This document shows, piece after piece, positions 17,195 through 25,245 of a DNA stretch of 64,000 nt. The notes under the pieces were generated by a model that was not told the origin of the DNA, ran no database searches, and worked only from the letters and a program-made list of their open reading frames with translations. Numbering within the stretch: position 1 is the stretch's first letter; each line of letters starts with the position of its first letter. Location of the stretch: NCBI RefSeq assembly GCF_036647415.1, contig NZ_JAVXKG010000013.1, forward strand, positions 4,248-68,247, in the 5' to 3' direction. This stretch comes from Empedobacter sp036647415 (lineage in GTDB: Bacteria; Bacteroidota; Bacteroidia; Flavobacteriales; Weeksellaceae). Position numbers and translations under genes: made by a program.

Positions 17195-17202
17195 TATTTT
17201 TG
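17195..17202 (+). promoter_or_regulatory. Promoter -7 element (TATTTTTG)
   Basis: A TAnnTTTG match ends 8 bases before the ATG at 17211, so the mRNA of the DUF4271 gene would have a leader of only a few bases. This also favours the start at 17211 over the upstream open frame at 17157. Confidence 0.5.
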
Positions 17203-17210
17203 AAAAAATT

Positions 17211-17885
17211 ATGAAAACAGACGACTTAATTTCGATAGGAAAAAATACACTTGGTAATGATATTGTACTTATCATACTGACTGTATGTTTGTTATTGGTG
17301 TGCGCTGCAAAATACTTGTTTGCAAAGAATTTTAAGACACTTAATAATAAAACGGAATACATGAGTTTTACGGACGACAATACAACTTTATTCAGTTTTA
17401 TTGTAAATGGAGTTACGGTTTTGTTAATCAGTATTCTCTTGGTTTCGTATTTTAACATCTCTTATAATCATTTTGATAATTTTAGATTTAGTTATCTTTC
17501 TCGTGTTGGTATTACGTTTAGTATCATCAGTATAATAATGCTTTTTAGGTTGCTGATAGAGGTTACTTTTTACCGTGTTTTTTACGAATCAAGCTCAGTT
17601 TCGTATTTTATGAAAAGTTCAAGTTTTGTAAATGCAAAAAATGTTTTGCTTTTACTAGTTATTTGTTTTCTATTCTTTTACACGACTCTTAATAAAGAAT
17701 ATTTATTAATTGTAGGGTTTATTTTGTTGTTTATGAATAGAATATGGGAAATTTATCATATTTACACCAAACAAATTAGTGACAATAAATCAATTTGGTA
17801 TTATAATATTTTGTACCTTTGCACCCTAGAAATTTTACCTATTATGGTTTTAGCAAAACTTTTAATTATAGGTAAAGTAATCTAA
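17211..17885 (+). CDS. DUF4271 integral membrane protein
   Basis: The protein is 224 aa from the ATG at 17211. It has about six hydrophobic segments (for example DIVLIILTVCLLLVCAAKYLF near the start, SRVGITFSIISIIMLFRLLI mid-protein and YLLIVGFILLFMN near the end) and matches the DUF4271 family found next to hemD in many Flavobacteriia. The topology suggests an inner-membrane protein. A few residues are charged between helices and there is no catalytic motif. It lies 7 bp upstream of hemD and is probably co-transcribed, but a direct role in haem synthesis is not shown. Confidence 0.85.
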   Translation: MKTDDLISIGKNTLGNDIVLIILTVCLLLVCAAKYLFAKNFKTLNNKTEYMSFTDDNTTLFSFIVNGVTVLLISILLVSYFNISYNHFDNFRFSYLSRVGITFSIISIIMLFRLLIEVTFYRVFYESSSVSYFMKSSSFVNAKNVLLLLVICFLFFYTTLNKEYLLIVGFILLFMNRIWEIYHIYTKQISDNKSIWYYNILYLCTLEILPIMVLAKLLIIGKVI

Positions 17886-17892
17886 AATTACT

Positions 17893-18642
17893 ATGAAAGT
17901 TAAATCGATATTAGTATCACAACCCAAACCACAGGCAGAAAACTCGCCTTACTACGAAATTGAAAAAAGAAATAAAATCAAGATTGATTTTAGACCTTTT
18001 ATCCAAGTTGTCGGCATTGATGCAAAAGAAGTAAGATTGCAAAAAATTGACTTTACAAAAGCAACAGCTGTTATTTTTACAAGTCGAAATGCAATTGACC
18101 ATTTCTTTCGTTTAGCAGAAGAATTAAGATTTACTGTGCCAGACACAATGAAGTATTTTTGTGAATCTGAAGCAATCGCTTTTTATTTACAAAAGTATAT
18201 TGTGTATAGAAAACGTAAAATTTATATTGGCGAAAAAGTTTTTGCTGATATGGTTCCGTTATTCAAAAAACACAAGGAAGAAAATTTTATATTACCAGCA
18301 TCAGATGTTTTAAAACCAGATGTACCAAAACTTTTGGACAGTTTGAACTTAAATTGGCAAAAAGCAACATTGTTTAGAACAGTTTCTAGCGATTTGTCAG
18401 ATTTATCAGATGTTAAGTATGATATTTTAGTGTTTTTTACACCTTCTGGAATAAAATCATTATTTGAAAACTTCCCGAAATTTGTACAAGAAAATACACG
18501 AATTGCCGTTTTCGGAAAATCTACTGTAGACCAAGCAAAAGAGATGGGATTACGTGTAGATATTGAGGTGCCAACACCTCAAACTCCTTCGATGACAATG
18601 GCATTAGATAAATACGTAAAAGAAGCGAACAAATCTAAATAA
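17893..18642 (+). CDS. hemD: Uroporphyrinogen-III synthase
   Basis: The protein is 249 aa, a normal length. It converts hydroxymethylbilane to uroporphyrinogen III in haem and sirohaem synthesis, in the cytoplasm. Family features are VKSILVSQPKP at the start, TAVIFTSRNAIDHFF (about 55-69), a second-domain signature YDILVFFTPSGIKSLFE and IAVFGKSTVDQAKEMGLRVD near the C-terminus, which mark the two alpha/beta lobes. It follows the DUF4271 gene by 7 bp and precedes recJ by 50 bp. The family is poorly conserved, but these blocks make the call secure. Confidence 0.9.
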   Translation: MKVKSILVSQPKPQAENSPYYEIEKRNKIKIDFRPFIQVVGIDAKEVRLQKIDFTKATAVIFTSRNAIDHFFRLAEELRFTVPDTMKYFCESEAIAFYLQKYIVYRKRKIYIGEKVFADMVPLFKKHKEENFILPASDVLKPDVPKLLDSLNLNWQKATLFRTVSSDLSDLSDVKYDILVFFTPSGIKSLFENFPKFVQENTRIAVFGKSTVDQAKEMGLRVDIEVPTPQTPSMTMALDKYVKEANKSK

Positions 18643-18692
18643 GATTTTGTTTTAGCCTTCTCACGAATTAAAATTTTATGTAAATTGTAGAG

Positions 18693-20393
18693 ATGGAAAA
18701 AATATGGGAAATAAAACAACAACCCTCAAATGAAATAATTAGTAGATTACAACAATCTCTTGACATTTCTGAGGCGCTTGCTATTTTATTAACCCAACGA
18801 GGAATTGGAAATTATGATCAAGCAAAATCATTTTTCAATCCATCTTTAGCCGATTTACATGACCCTTTTTTGATGAAAGGAATGGCAGATGCCGTTTCTC
18901 GTATTAAAAATGCAATTGATGACCAAGAAAATATCTTAATATTTGGAGACTACGATGTAGATGGAACGACTGCAGTAACACTTTTTTATGAGTTTCTGAC
19001 TTCCATCTATTCGAAAGTCTCTTTTTATATTCCCGATAGAAATGCAGAAGGTTACGGAATTTCTATTCAAAGTATAGATTTTGCAGCTGAAAATAATATA
19101 ACGCTTGTTATTGCATTAGATTGTGGAATTAGAGCGCATAAACAAATAGATTATGCAAACTCTAAGGGAATAGATTATATTATTTGCGACCACCATTTAC
19201 CAGATAAATCAATTCCCAAAGCATACGCAGTTTTAGACCCCAAACAAAAAGGTTGCCGATATCCGTACAAGGAATTAAGCGGTTGTGGTGTTGGTTTTAA
19301 ATTGGTACAAGCTTATATCGAGAAATTTAATCTTCCCAAAGAAAATATTTTACCATTTTTAGATTTAGTAGCCGTAAGTATTGCAGCAGATATTGTTCCA
19401 ATTACGGGTGAAAATCGTGTGTTAGCTTTTGAAGGTTTGAAACGATTAAATTCTGAGCCACGTTTGGCTTTTCAACACTTAATTCCGACCAATATCAAGA
19501 ATAATGTCAATATCTCGAATGTAGTTTTTTCTATTGCTCCAAAAATTAATGCTGCAGGACGCATAAAACATGGCTCTGAAGCAGTTCGTTTTATGTTGAG
19601 TACAAATGAGGAAGATTGTAAACGTTATTTGAGTGATATAAATTTATTGAATAATGAGCGTAAATTAATCGATATTGATATTACAGAAAGTGCTTTAAAT
19701 CAATTAAATAAAATTGATGTTTCTGGAGATTTTTCAACAATTGTTTATGATCCAACTTGGAACAAAGGAGTTATAGGAATTGTTGCATCTCGTTTGGTCG
19801 ATTTATATTATAAACCAACACTTGTTTTTACAAAAAATCACGAAGGAGAAATTGTCGGTTCGGCAAGATCTATTCAAGAATTTGATATACATACGGCGAT
19901 AGAAAAAAATGCAAATTTGCTGACTCAGTTCGGTGGACACATGGCTGCCGCAGGTTTGGCAATGAAAGAAGAAAATTTTGAACAATTTAAAATTAACTTC
20001 GAGCAAACCGTAAAAGAAATGTCGAATGGACAACATTTTACACCTTTTATAGAGATTGATAAAGAGATTTCTTTTAACGATATGACGCGTTCTTTTTTAG
20101 AATCTGTGATGAGAATGGCGCCTTTTGGACCAGAAAATATGACGCCTGTTTTTATATCGAGAAATTTAGTCGCAACAGATTTTCGTTTGGTTGGTAAAGA
20201 GCATGCACGTTTGTTTGTGCATCAAAATGATACACGTGTTACATTTCCTGCAATAGGTTTTAAACTTGGAAAATTTGGTCCTCAATTAGAGAAAGGACAA
20301 ATTTTCGAAATGGTTTATACAATCGGGATGAATTATTGGCAAGGAAAAGGAACGTGGCAATTGAATATTAAGGATATTCGTTTTACGGATTAA
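18693..20393 (+). CDS. recJ: Single-stranded-DNA-specific exonuclease RecJ
   Basis: The protein is 566 aa, the usual RecJ length. DHH-superfamily motifs are clear: FGDYDVDGTTA (near residue 90), LDCGIRAH, and CDHHLPD with the DHH motif; the C-terminal DHHA1 part has FGGHMAAAGLAM. It degrades single-stranded DNA 5' to 3' with metal ions in recombination and mismatch repair. The last 4 bp overlap, tail to tail, with rsmI on the other strand, so the two transcripts converge without a separate terminator. Confidence 0.96.
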   Translation: MEKIWEIKQQPSNEIISRLQQSLDISEALAILLTQRGIGNYDQAKSFFNPSLADLHDPFLMKGMADAVSRIKNAIDDQENILIFGDYDVDGTTAVTLFYEFLTSIYSKVSFYIPDRNAEGYGISIQSIDFAAENNITLVIALDCGIRAHKQIDYANSKGIDYIICDHHLPDKSIPKAYAVLDPKQKGCRYPYKELSGCGVGFKLVQAYIEKFNLPKENILPFLDLVAVSIAADIVPITGENRVLAFEGLKRLNSEPRLAFQHLIPTNIKNNVNISNVVFSIAPKINAAGRIKHGSEAVRFMLSTNEEDCKRYLSDINLLNNERKLIDIDITESALNQLNKIDVSGDFSTIVYDPTWNKGVIGIVASRLVDLYYKPTLVFTKNHEGEIVGSARSIQEFDIHTAIEKNANLLTQFGGHMAAAGLAMKEENFEQFKINFEQTVKEMSNGQHFTPFIEIDKEISFNDMTRSFLESVMRMAPFGPENMTPVFISRNLVATDFRLVGKEHARLFVHQNDTRVTFPAIGFKLGKFGPQLEKGQIFEMVYTIGMNYWQGKGTWQLNIKDIRFTD

Positions 20394-21064
20394 TGATTTC
20401 CTTCTACCACCAAAACCATTTCACCTTTTAAATTTCTTTTTTCGGCTATTTCGGCTAATTCAGTCAAAGTTCCACGTAATGTTTCTTCAAATTTTTTCGA
20501 GATTTCGCGTGATAAACTTCCACGTCTTTCAGCTCCAAAAGCTTCGGCTAAATCTTTCAATGTTCGTCCAATTTTGTGTGGAGATTCGTAGAAAATCATT
20601 GTTTTCTTTTCTTCTACTAATGAATCTAATTTAGATTTTCTTCCCTTTTTTACAGGTAAAAATCCAACAAATGTAAATTCGTTATTTGGTAATCCAGAAA
20701 CGACTAATGCAGGCACAAAAGCAGTTGCACCAGGCAAACATTCTATCACAATATTATTTGCAACACATTCTTTTGCTAATAAATAGCCAGGGTCAGAAAT
20801 TCCAGGCGTTCCGGCATCTGTAATGATTGATATAATTTGACCTTCTCTTAATTGACGAATAATATCTTCTGTTGCTTGATGCTCGTTGTGCATGTGATAA
20901 CTGCGCATTGGAGTAGAAATCTCGAAATGTTTCAGTAAAATACCACTATTTCGCGTGTCTTCTGCCAAAATCACATCTGATTCTTTTAGCACATCAACCG
21001 CTCTAAATGTCATATCTCCTAAATTTCCGATTGGCGTAGGTACCAAATATAATTTTCCACTCAT
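20390..21064 (-). CDS. rsmI: 16S rRNA (cytidine(1402)-2'-O)-methyltransferase
   Basis: The 224-aa protein is a tetrapyrrole-methylase-fold enzyme. It begins GKLYLVPTPIGNLGDMTFRA and has EDTRNSGILLKHF, TDAGTPGISDPG, FVGFLPVKKGRKS and FYESPHKIGRTL, all standard RsmI blocks. It methylates the ribose of C1402 of 16S rRNA using SAM. It is shorter than the E. coli protein because the extra C-terminal domain is missing. Its 3' end overlaps recJ by 4 bp. Confidence 0.95.
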   Translation of the reverse strand: MSGKLYLVPTPIGNLGDMTFRAVDVLKESDVILAEDTRNSGILLKHFEISTPMRSYHMHNEHQATEDIIRQLREGQIISIITDAGTPGISDPGYLLAKECVANNIVIECLPGATAFVPALVVSGLPNNEFTFVGFLPVKKGRKSKLDSLVEEKKTMIFYESPHKIGRTLKDLAEAFGAERRGSLSREISKKFEETLRGTLTELAEIAEKRNLKGEMVLVVEGNH

Positions 21065-21134
21065 GTGGTAAAGTTAAGAAGAATTGTTTTGAGATAAAAT
21101 TTATCTATCTTTAATGTATTACACTAATATCATT

Positions 21135-21974
21135 ATGATGAAAAATAATCAATTTCTTGGATTTATTTTACTCTTTTTTAATACTCTTAGTGTTTTTTCT
21201 CAAAAATTAAAAACAAATGATTCTCTTGCTATTTCTTATTTAGAAAAAGCATATAGTTATTCATATTATAGTCCAAATTTTCAGAAATATTTAGATTCTG
21301 CAATATCAATAAAACCTCAAGAACCTTACTTTTGGCAACAGAAATCGATGCCATTTTTTAAGCAAAGAAAATATGAAAAAGGAATGTCGTATCTAAATAG
21401 AGCGGTTGAATTGGATACTACTGGAGAATATTTGGAATATAGAGCATTCATAAAATGTATTTTTCAGAAAAATTATCAATCATCATTAGACGACTTTTTT
21501 AAATCTAAAGAAAAATACATGAATGGTTACGTAATGGATCATTCTTATAATTTCTATATTTCGTTGTCTTATTTACAGTTAGGAGATTTAGAGCAGGCAG
21601 AAAAGTATATTTTAAATTCTATTGAATATGAAGAAAAAAGCTTTGGTAAGAATGGTGTAAATTATTTAGATTTGTTTTACTACGCAATAATTCTGATGGA
21701 AAAAGAAAGATATAATGAGGCTTTGATTATATTACAACAGGTTGTAGGGTTTTACAATAAATTCTCAGATGCGATGTATTATATTGGATTTTGTCACTAT
21801 CATTTAGGATATTATAAAACTTCTTTAGAATATTTTAATTTATCAAAAAAATTCTTAAAAGAAGGTTACTCTTTTACTGAAGCAAATTCTATTTATGAAC
21901 CTTATCCTTATCAAATTTATATGCACAATATTGATGCTTTTATAAGTAGATTAAATAATTTTGGTTATAAATAA
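21135..21974 (+). CDS. Secreted tetratricopeptide-repeat protein
   Basis: The protein is 279 aa from the ATG at 21135 (the next codon but one, 21138, is also Met). A signal peptide (FLGFILLFFNTLSVFSQ) is followed by TPR-like helical pairs. YEKGMSYLNRAVELDTTGEY, LSYLQLGDLEQAEKYILNSI and FCHYHLGYYKTSLEYFN show the alternating small and aromatic residues of TPR units. TPRs usually hold protein partners. Nothing here shows which partner or pathway. It stands alone, between rsmI (opposite strand) and a shared terminator with the DUF4252 gene. Confidence 0.75.
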   Translation: MMKNNQFLGFILLFFNTLSVFSQKLKTNDSLAISYLEKAYSYSYYSPNFQKYLDSAISIKPQEPYFWQQKSMPFFKQRKYEKGMSYLNRAVELDTTGEYLEYRAFIKCIFQKNYQSSLDDFFKSKEKYMNGYVMDHSYNFYISLSYLQLGDLEQAEKYILNSIEYEEKSFGKNGVNYLDLFYYAIILMEKERYNEALIILQQVVGFYNKFSDAMYYIGFCHYHLGYYKTSLEYFNLSKKFLKEGYSFTEANSIYEPYPYQIYMHNIDAFISRLNNFGYK

Positions 21975-21989
21975 AAATAATTTCTAAGA

Positions 21990-22018
21990 AAAAAGCCAAC
22001 TAAACAGCTGGCTTCTTT
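21990..22018. terminator. Shared terminator between TPR and DUF4252 genes
   Basis: An inverted repeat AAGCCA...TGGCTT lies between the two converging genes and is flanked by A and T runs, so it could serve both strands. The stem has an internal mismatch. Confidence 0.6.
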
Positions 22019-22020
22019 TA

Positions 22021-22515
22021 TTATTTTAAAATATCTGCTAAATCTGCAATATCTTCAGCGGAAACTTTGTCTAAGATTTTATCTAAATTCGTTCTCGGAA
22101 TATCTAATTTAGAATCGATTACCAATACGTTTCGTAATCCATTAATTCCGAAAATCATTTTCTTTACTTGTCCATTATCTTCTTGCAATGAAATATTCAA
22201 ACGGCTATCTTTTGCTTTAAACTTTACTAAGTTTTCATATTTTTCACCACGCATAGAAGATTGTAAATCATTCATGATTCTTTTTTGTTTTCCTTCTCCT
22301 GCATCGCTAACAACAAATACTTTAGCAGATTTTAAATAATTAAATAAATCTGTTCCACCAGCTTTTCCTGCTAATTTCAACGCGAAAGATGGTAACGGAA
22401 TTACAGTTGCTTGATTGTCATATTTTGTGTAAAATTCTTGCATATTACTTGTTGTTCCACAAGATTGCAATGTGAATAAAACAGCTATAAAGGATAAACC
22501 GATTATTTTTTTCAT
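22021..22515 (-). CDS. DUF4252 lipoprotein
   Basis: The protein is 164 aa. The signal peptide ends in a lipobox (LFTLQSC), and a DUF4252 domain covers most of the rest (FNYLKSAKVFVVSDAGEGKQ, then KMIFGINGLRNVLVIDSKL). Family members are small Bacteroidota lipoproteins, often in anti-sigma or envelope contexts, of unknown activity. Here no sigma factor is nearby. It converges with the TPR gene. Confidence 0.85.
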   Translation of the reverse strand: MKKIIGLSFIAVLFTLQSCGTTSNMQEFYTKYDNQATVIPLPSFALKLAGKAGGTDLFNYLKSAKVFVVSDAGEGKQKRIMNDLQSSMRGEKYENLVKFKAKDSRLNISLQEDNGQVKKMIFGINGLRNVLVIDSKLDIPRTNLDKILDKVSAEDIADLADILK

Positions 22516-22568
22516 TGTGTGTGTCTTTATATTTAGAAATGCTATTACAACTCTCGTACCGAAAATTA

Positions 22569-22820
22569 TTAAGTTTGAAAATATTCAATAATTCCTAAAA
22601 TTAGAAATACAATTGATGCAATGATAAAAATAGCTGCAAATAAATAGATACTTTTTAATCTTGCTGTATTAAGAGTTTTAAAAGTATCATTAATGTAATC
22701 CATTTTATTTTTTTGTTCTAATCCAAAACTTAAATTTGATTTAACCTCTCTCTTTTTAAAAGGATTGTTTAGAATATAAGCTACAATCAAAATTATTAGA
22801 CCAAATAAAAAAAGATCCAA
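22569..22820 (-). CDS. 83-aa hypothetical membrane protein
   Basis: Two hydrophobic helices (LFGLIILIVAYIL at the N-terminus and YLFAAIFIIASIVFLILGII near the C-terminus) flank a charged loop. The start would be a TTG at 22820, because no in-frame ATG is available between a TAA and the first helix. It lies about 25 bp downstream of the dxs stop on the same strand, so it may be translated from the dxs transcript. No family recognised. Confidence 0.55.
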   Translation of the reverse strand: MDLFLFGLIILIVAYILNNPFKKREVKSNLSFGLEQKNKMDYINDTFKTLNTARLKSIYLFAAIFIIASIVFLILGIIEYFQT

Positions 22821-22845
22821 GCATTTTTAAAATATTCGTGTTCCA

Positions 22846-24582
22846 TTACAAATAACTTTTTATCATTTCCAAAATCGATGAATCATCTAAACCAATCATT
22901 TTTTCTAATTCAGAAATTGAAGCATGTTCGATAAATTCGTCAGGATAACCGTTGATGGTAATATTTCCTTTGTAATGAATAGAATTTAGAAACTCTAAAA
23001 TTCCATTTCCAAATCCACCCTTTTTTATTCCATCTTCAAAAGTTAGAATGGTAGAATATTTCAGCGAAATAGCTTTCAATCGAGTTTCGTCCAAAGGTTT
23101 GATGAATGGAAAATCAATCAAAGCAACTTTATCTTGTAAATTATTTTGAATGATGATTTCTTCAATTCGATAACTAATTAATCCAGTAGAAAGAATCGCC
23201 AATTTATTTCCTTCGAAAATAATTTCAGATTTCCCGATTTCTATTTTCTCAAAATCAGAATCATGAGTTTTGATGTTATTTTTTGGATAGCGAATCGCAA
23301 AAGGTTGAGATGTAAATTGTGCAGTGTAAAGCAAATTTTTGAAGTCTTTTTCGTTGCGAGGCGAAGTGACAATCATATTCGGAATTTCGCATAAATACGA
23401 AATATCAAAAATACCATGATGCGTTGCGCCGTCTGTACCAACAAATCCTGCGCGATCTATACAAAATACAACAGGTAGATTTTGCAACGCTACATCGTGA
23501 ATAACTTGGTCGTAAGCACGTTGTAAAAATGTGGAATAAATAACACAATACGGAATTGTATTTTGCGTTGCCAAACCAGCCGAAAATGTAACGGCATGTT
23601 GCTCTGCAATACCAACATCAAACACACGATTAGGAAAATCTTGGTGACATTTCACTAAATTACTTCCCGTTAACATTGCAGGAGTTATCGCCACAATTTG
23701 CTCATTATTTTGTAATAATTGATGCATAGTTTCGCCAAAAACATCTTGGTAAGATTTCTCTTTTTTATTCGTTTTTAATTCACCTGTTTCTTTGTCAAAT
23801 AAACCTGGCGCATGCCATTTTACTTGATCATTTTCAGCCTTTTCGTAACCTTTTCCTTTAGTTGTTTTGATGTGTAAAACTTTTGGACCTTTGATTTTAT
23901 CTGCTTTTGCGAAAGAAGTTAAGAGTTCATCAAAGTTATGACCATCGATAGTTCCGATAAAATTTAATCCAAAATTGGTGAAAATATTTTCGGAATGATT
24001 TTCTAATGATTTAAAATGTTTTTTCAATCCACCAACCGAAGGATCAATTCCGATATCATTATCATTCAGAATTACTAAAACGTCTAAATCTGTTGATCCA
24101 AGATGATTCAGCGCTTCTAAACTCATTCCAGAAGTAATAGAAGCATCGCCAATTATAGCAATGTGTTTACGATTTATTTGATTTATTTTATCTGCTGTTG
24201 CCATTCCGACGATTGCCGAAATAGAGGTAGAAGAATGTCCAGTACCAAACGTATCAAATTCACTTTCGGTACGCGCAGGAAAACCTGAAATTCCTTCCTT
24301 TTGACGCAAAGAATCGAAAACTTGTTGTCTACCTGTCAAAATTTTATGAGGATAGGATTGATGCCCAACATCCCAAATTAGTAAATCATTTGGCGTGTTG
24401 TAATGATAATGTAAGGCAATTGTTAACTCGATAACACCCAAACTTGCGCCTAAATGTCCCGGTTTTACACTCAAAGTTTCCAAAATAAATTCGCGCATCT
24501 CGTGTGCAATTGTGCTTAATTGAGATGTTTCAAAAGTCCTAAGTTCCTTAGGATGATTGATTTTTGAAAGTAGACTATCCAT
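22846..24582 (-). CDS. dxs: 1-deoxy-D-xylulose-5-phosphate synthase
   Basis: The protein is 578 aa, slightly shorter than the usual 620. It condenses pyruvate and glyceraldehyde-3-phosphate to DXP with thiamine diphosphate, the first step of the MEP isoprenoid pathway. Visible motifs are GHLGASLGVIELTIALHYHY, IWDVGHQSYPHKILTGR, the ThDP motif GDASITSGMSLEALNHLG (in place of GDGAMTAG), GTIDGHN, and DVGIAEQHAVTFSAG. The gene is divergent from the DUF3109 gene, with a shared promoter region of about 70 bp. Confidence 0.96.
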   Translation of the reverse strand: MDSLLSKINHPKELRTFETSQLSTIAHEMREFILETLSVKPGHLGASLGVIELTIALHYHYNTPNDLLIWDVGHQSYPHKILTGRQQVFDSLRQKEGISGFPARTESEFDTFGTGHSSTSISAIVGMATADKINQINRKHIAIIGDASITSGMSLEALNHLGSTDLDVLVILNDNDIGIDPSVGGLKKHFKSLENHSENIFTNFGLNFIGTIDGHNFDELLTSFAKADKIKGPKVLHIKTTKGKGYEKAENDQVKWHAPGLFDKETGELKTNKKEKSYQDVFGETMHQLLQNNEQIVAITPAMLTGSNLVKCHQDFPNRVFDVGIAEQHAVTFSAGLATQNTIPYCVIYSTFLQRAYDQVIHDVALQNLPVVFCIDRAGFVGTDGATHHGIFDISYLCEIPNMIVTSPRNEKDFKNLLYTAQFTSQPFAIRYPKNNIKTHDSDFEKIEIGKSEIIFEGNKLAILSTGLISYRIEEIIIQNNLQDKVALIDFPFIKPLDETRLKAISLKYSTILTFEDGIKKGGFGNGILEFLNSIHYKGNITINGYPDEFIEHASISELEKMIGLDDSSILEMIKSYL

Positions 24583-24622
24583 TATTCTTTTACAAAATTA
24601 CATTTTTCTGAGGAATTCTCCG

Positions 24623-24630
24623 TATCTTTG
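24623..24630 (+). promoter_or_regulatory. Promoter -7 element (TATCTTTG) for the DUF3109-DUF6909 unit
   Basis: A TAnnTTTG match lies 25 bases before the ATG at 24656. It supports that start rather than the open frame reaching back to 24557. Confidence 0.6.
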
Positions 24631-24655
24631 CTTGTTACAAAATTATACGTGTAAC

Positions 24656-25234
24656 ATGTTTCAAATAGGAAAAACCCTTGTATCCGAAGAACTACTAACT
24701 GAGGATTTTGTTTGTAATCTGAACAAATGTAAAGGGATTTGTTGTGTAGAGGGCGACGCAGGAGCGCCACTTAATGAAGATGAACTTACTGTTTTAGACG
24801 ATATTTATCAAGATGTAAAACCTTATTTGCGTCCCGAAGGAATTGCGGTGATCGAGCAAGAAGGTAAATATACAATGGATACGGATGGCGATTGGGTTAC
24901 ACCACTTGTCAATAATCGTGAATGTGCTTATCTTGTTTTCGAAGATAATGGTTTCTCTAAATGTGGAATTGAAAAGGCTTACGAAGACGGTAAAATTGAG
25001 TATAAAAAACCAATTTCGTGTCATTTATATCCCGTTCGTGTTAAGGAATTCTCAAATTTCACTTCTGTAAACTACGATGTATGGGATATTTGTTCAGATG
25101 CTTGTACCTTAGGAAAAGAATTGAAGGTTAATGTCGCAACATTTGCGAAAGATTCTTTAGTACGAAAATTTGGACAAGATTGGTACGACGAATTGATGGC
25201 CATTCAACAAGAATTAAACAACCAAAAAAAGTAA
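24656..25234 (+). CDS. DUF3109 family cysteine-rich protein
   Basis: The protein is 192 aa from the ATG at 24656. A Cys cluster near the N-terminus (FVCNLNKCKGICCVEGD) and later Cys at NNRECAYLVF, FSKCGIE, PISCHLYPVR and DICSDACTLG match DUF3109/YkgJ-like proteins thought to bind metal or an Fe-S cluster. The function is not established. A -7 element sits just upstream. The gene is 11 bp upstream of the DUF6909 gene and likely in one transcript. Confidence 0.88.
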   Translation: MFQIGKTLVSEELLTEDFVCNLNKCKGICCVEGDAGAPLNEDELTVLDDIYQDVKPYLRPEGIAVIEQEGKYTMDTDGDWVTPLVNNRECAYLVFEDNGFSKCGIEKAYEDGKIEYKKPISCHLYPVRVKEFSNFTSVNYDVWDICSDACTLGKELKVNVATFAKDSLVRKFGQDWYDELMAIQQELNNQKK

Positions 25235-25245
25235 AAAAATTATTT

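Noticed and set aside
22569..22820. An ATG start for the 83-aa membrane protein
   Set aside because: The nearby ATG is out of frame and a TAA blocks extension; only TTG fits.
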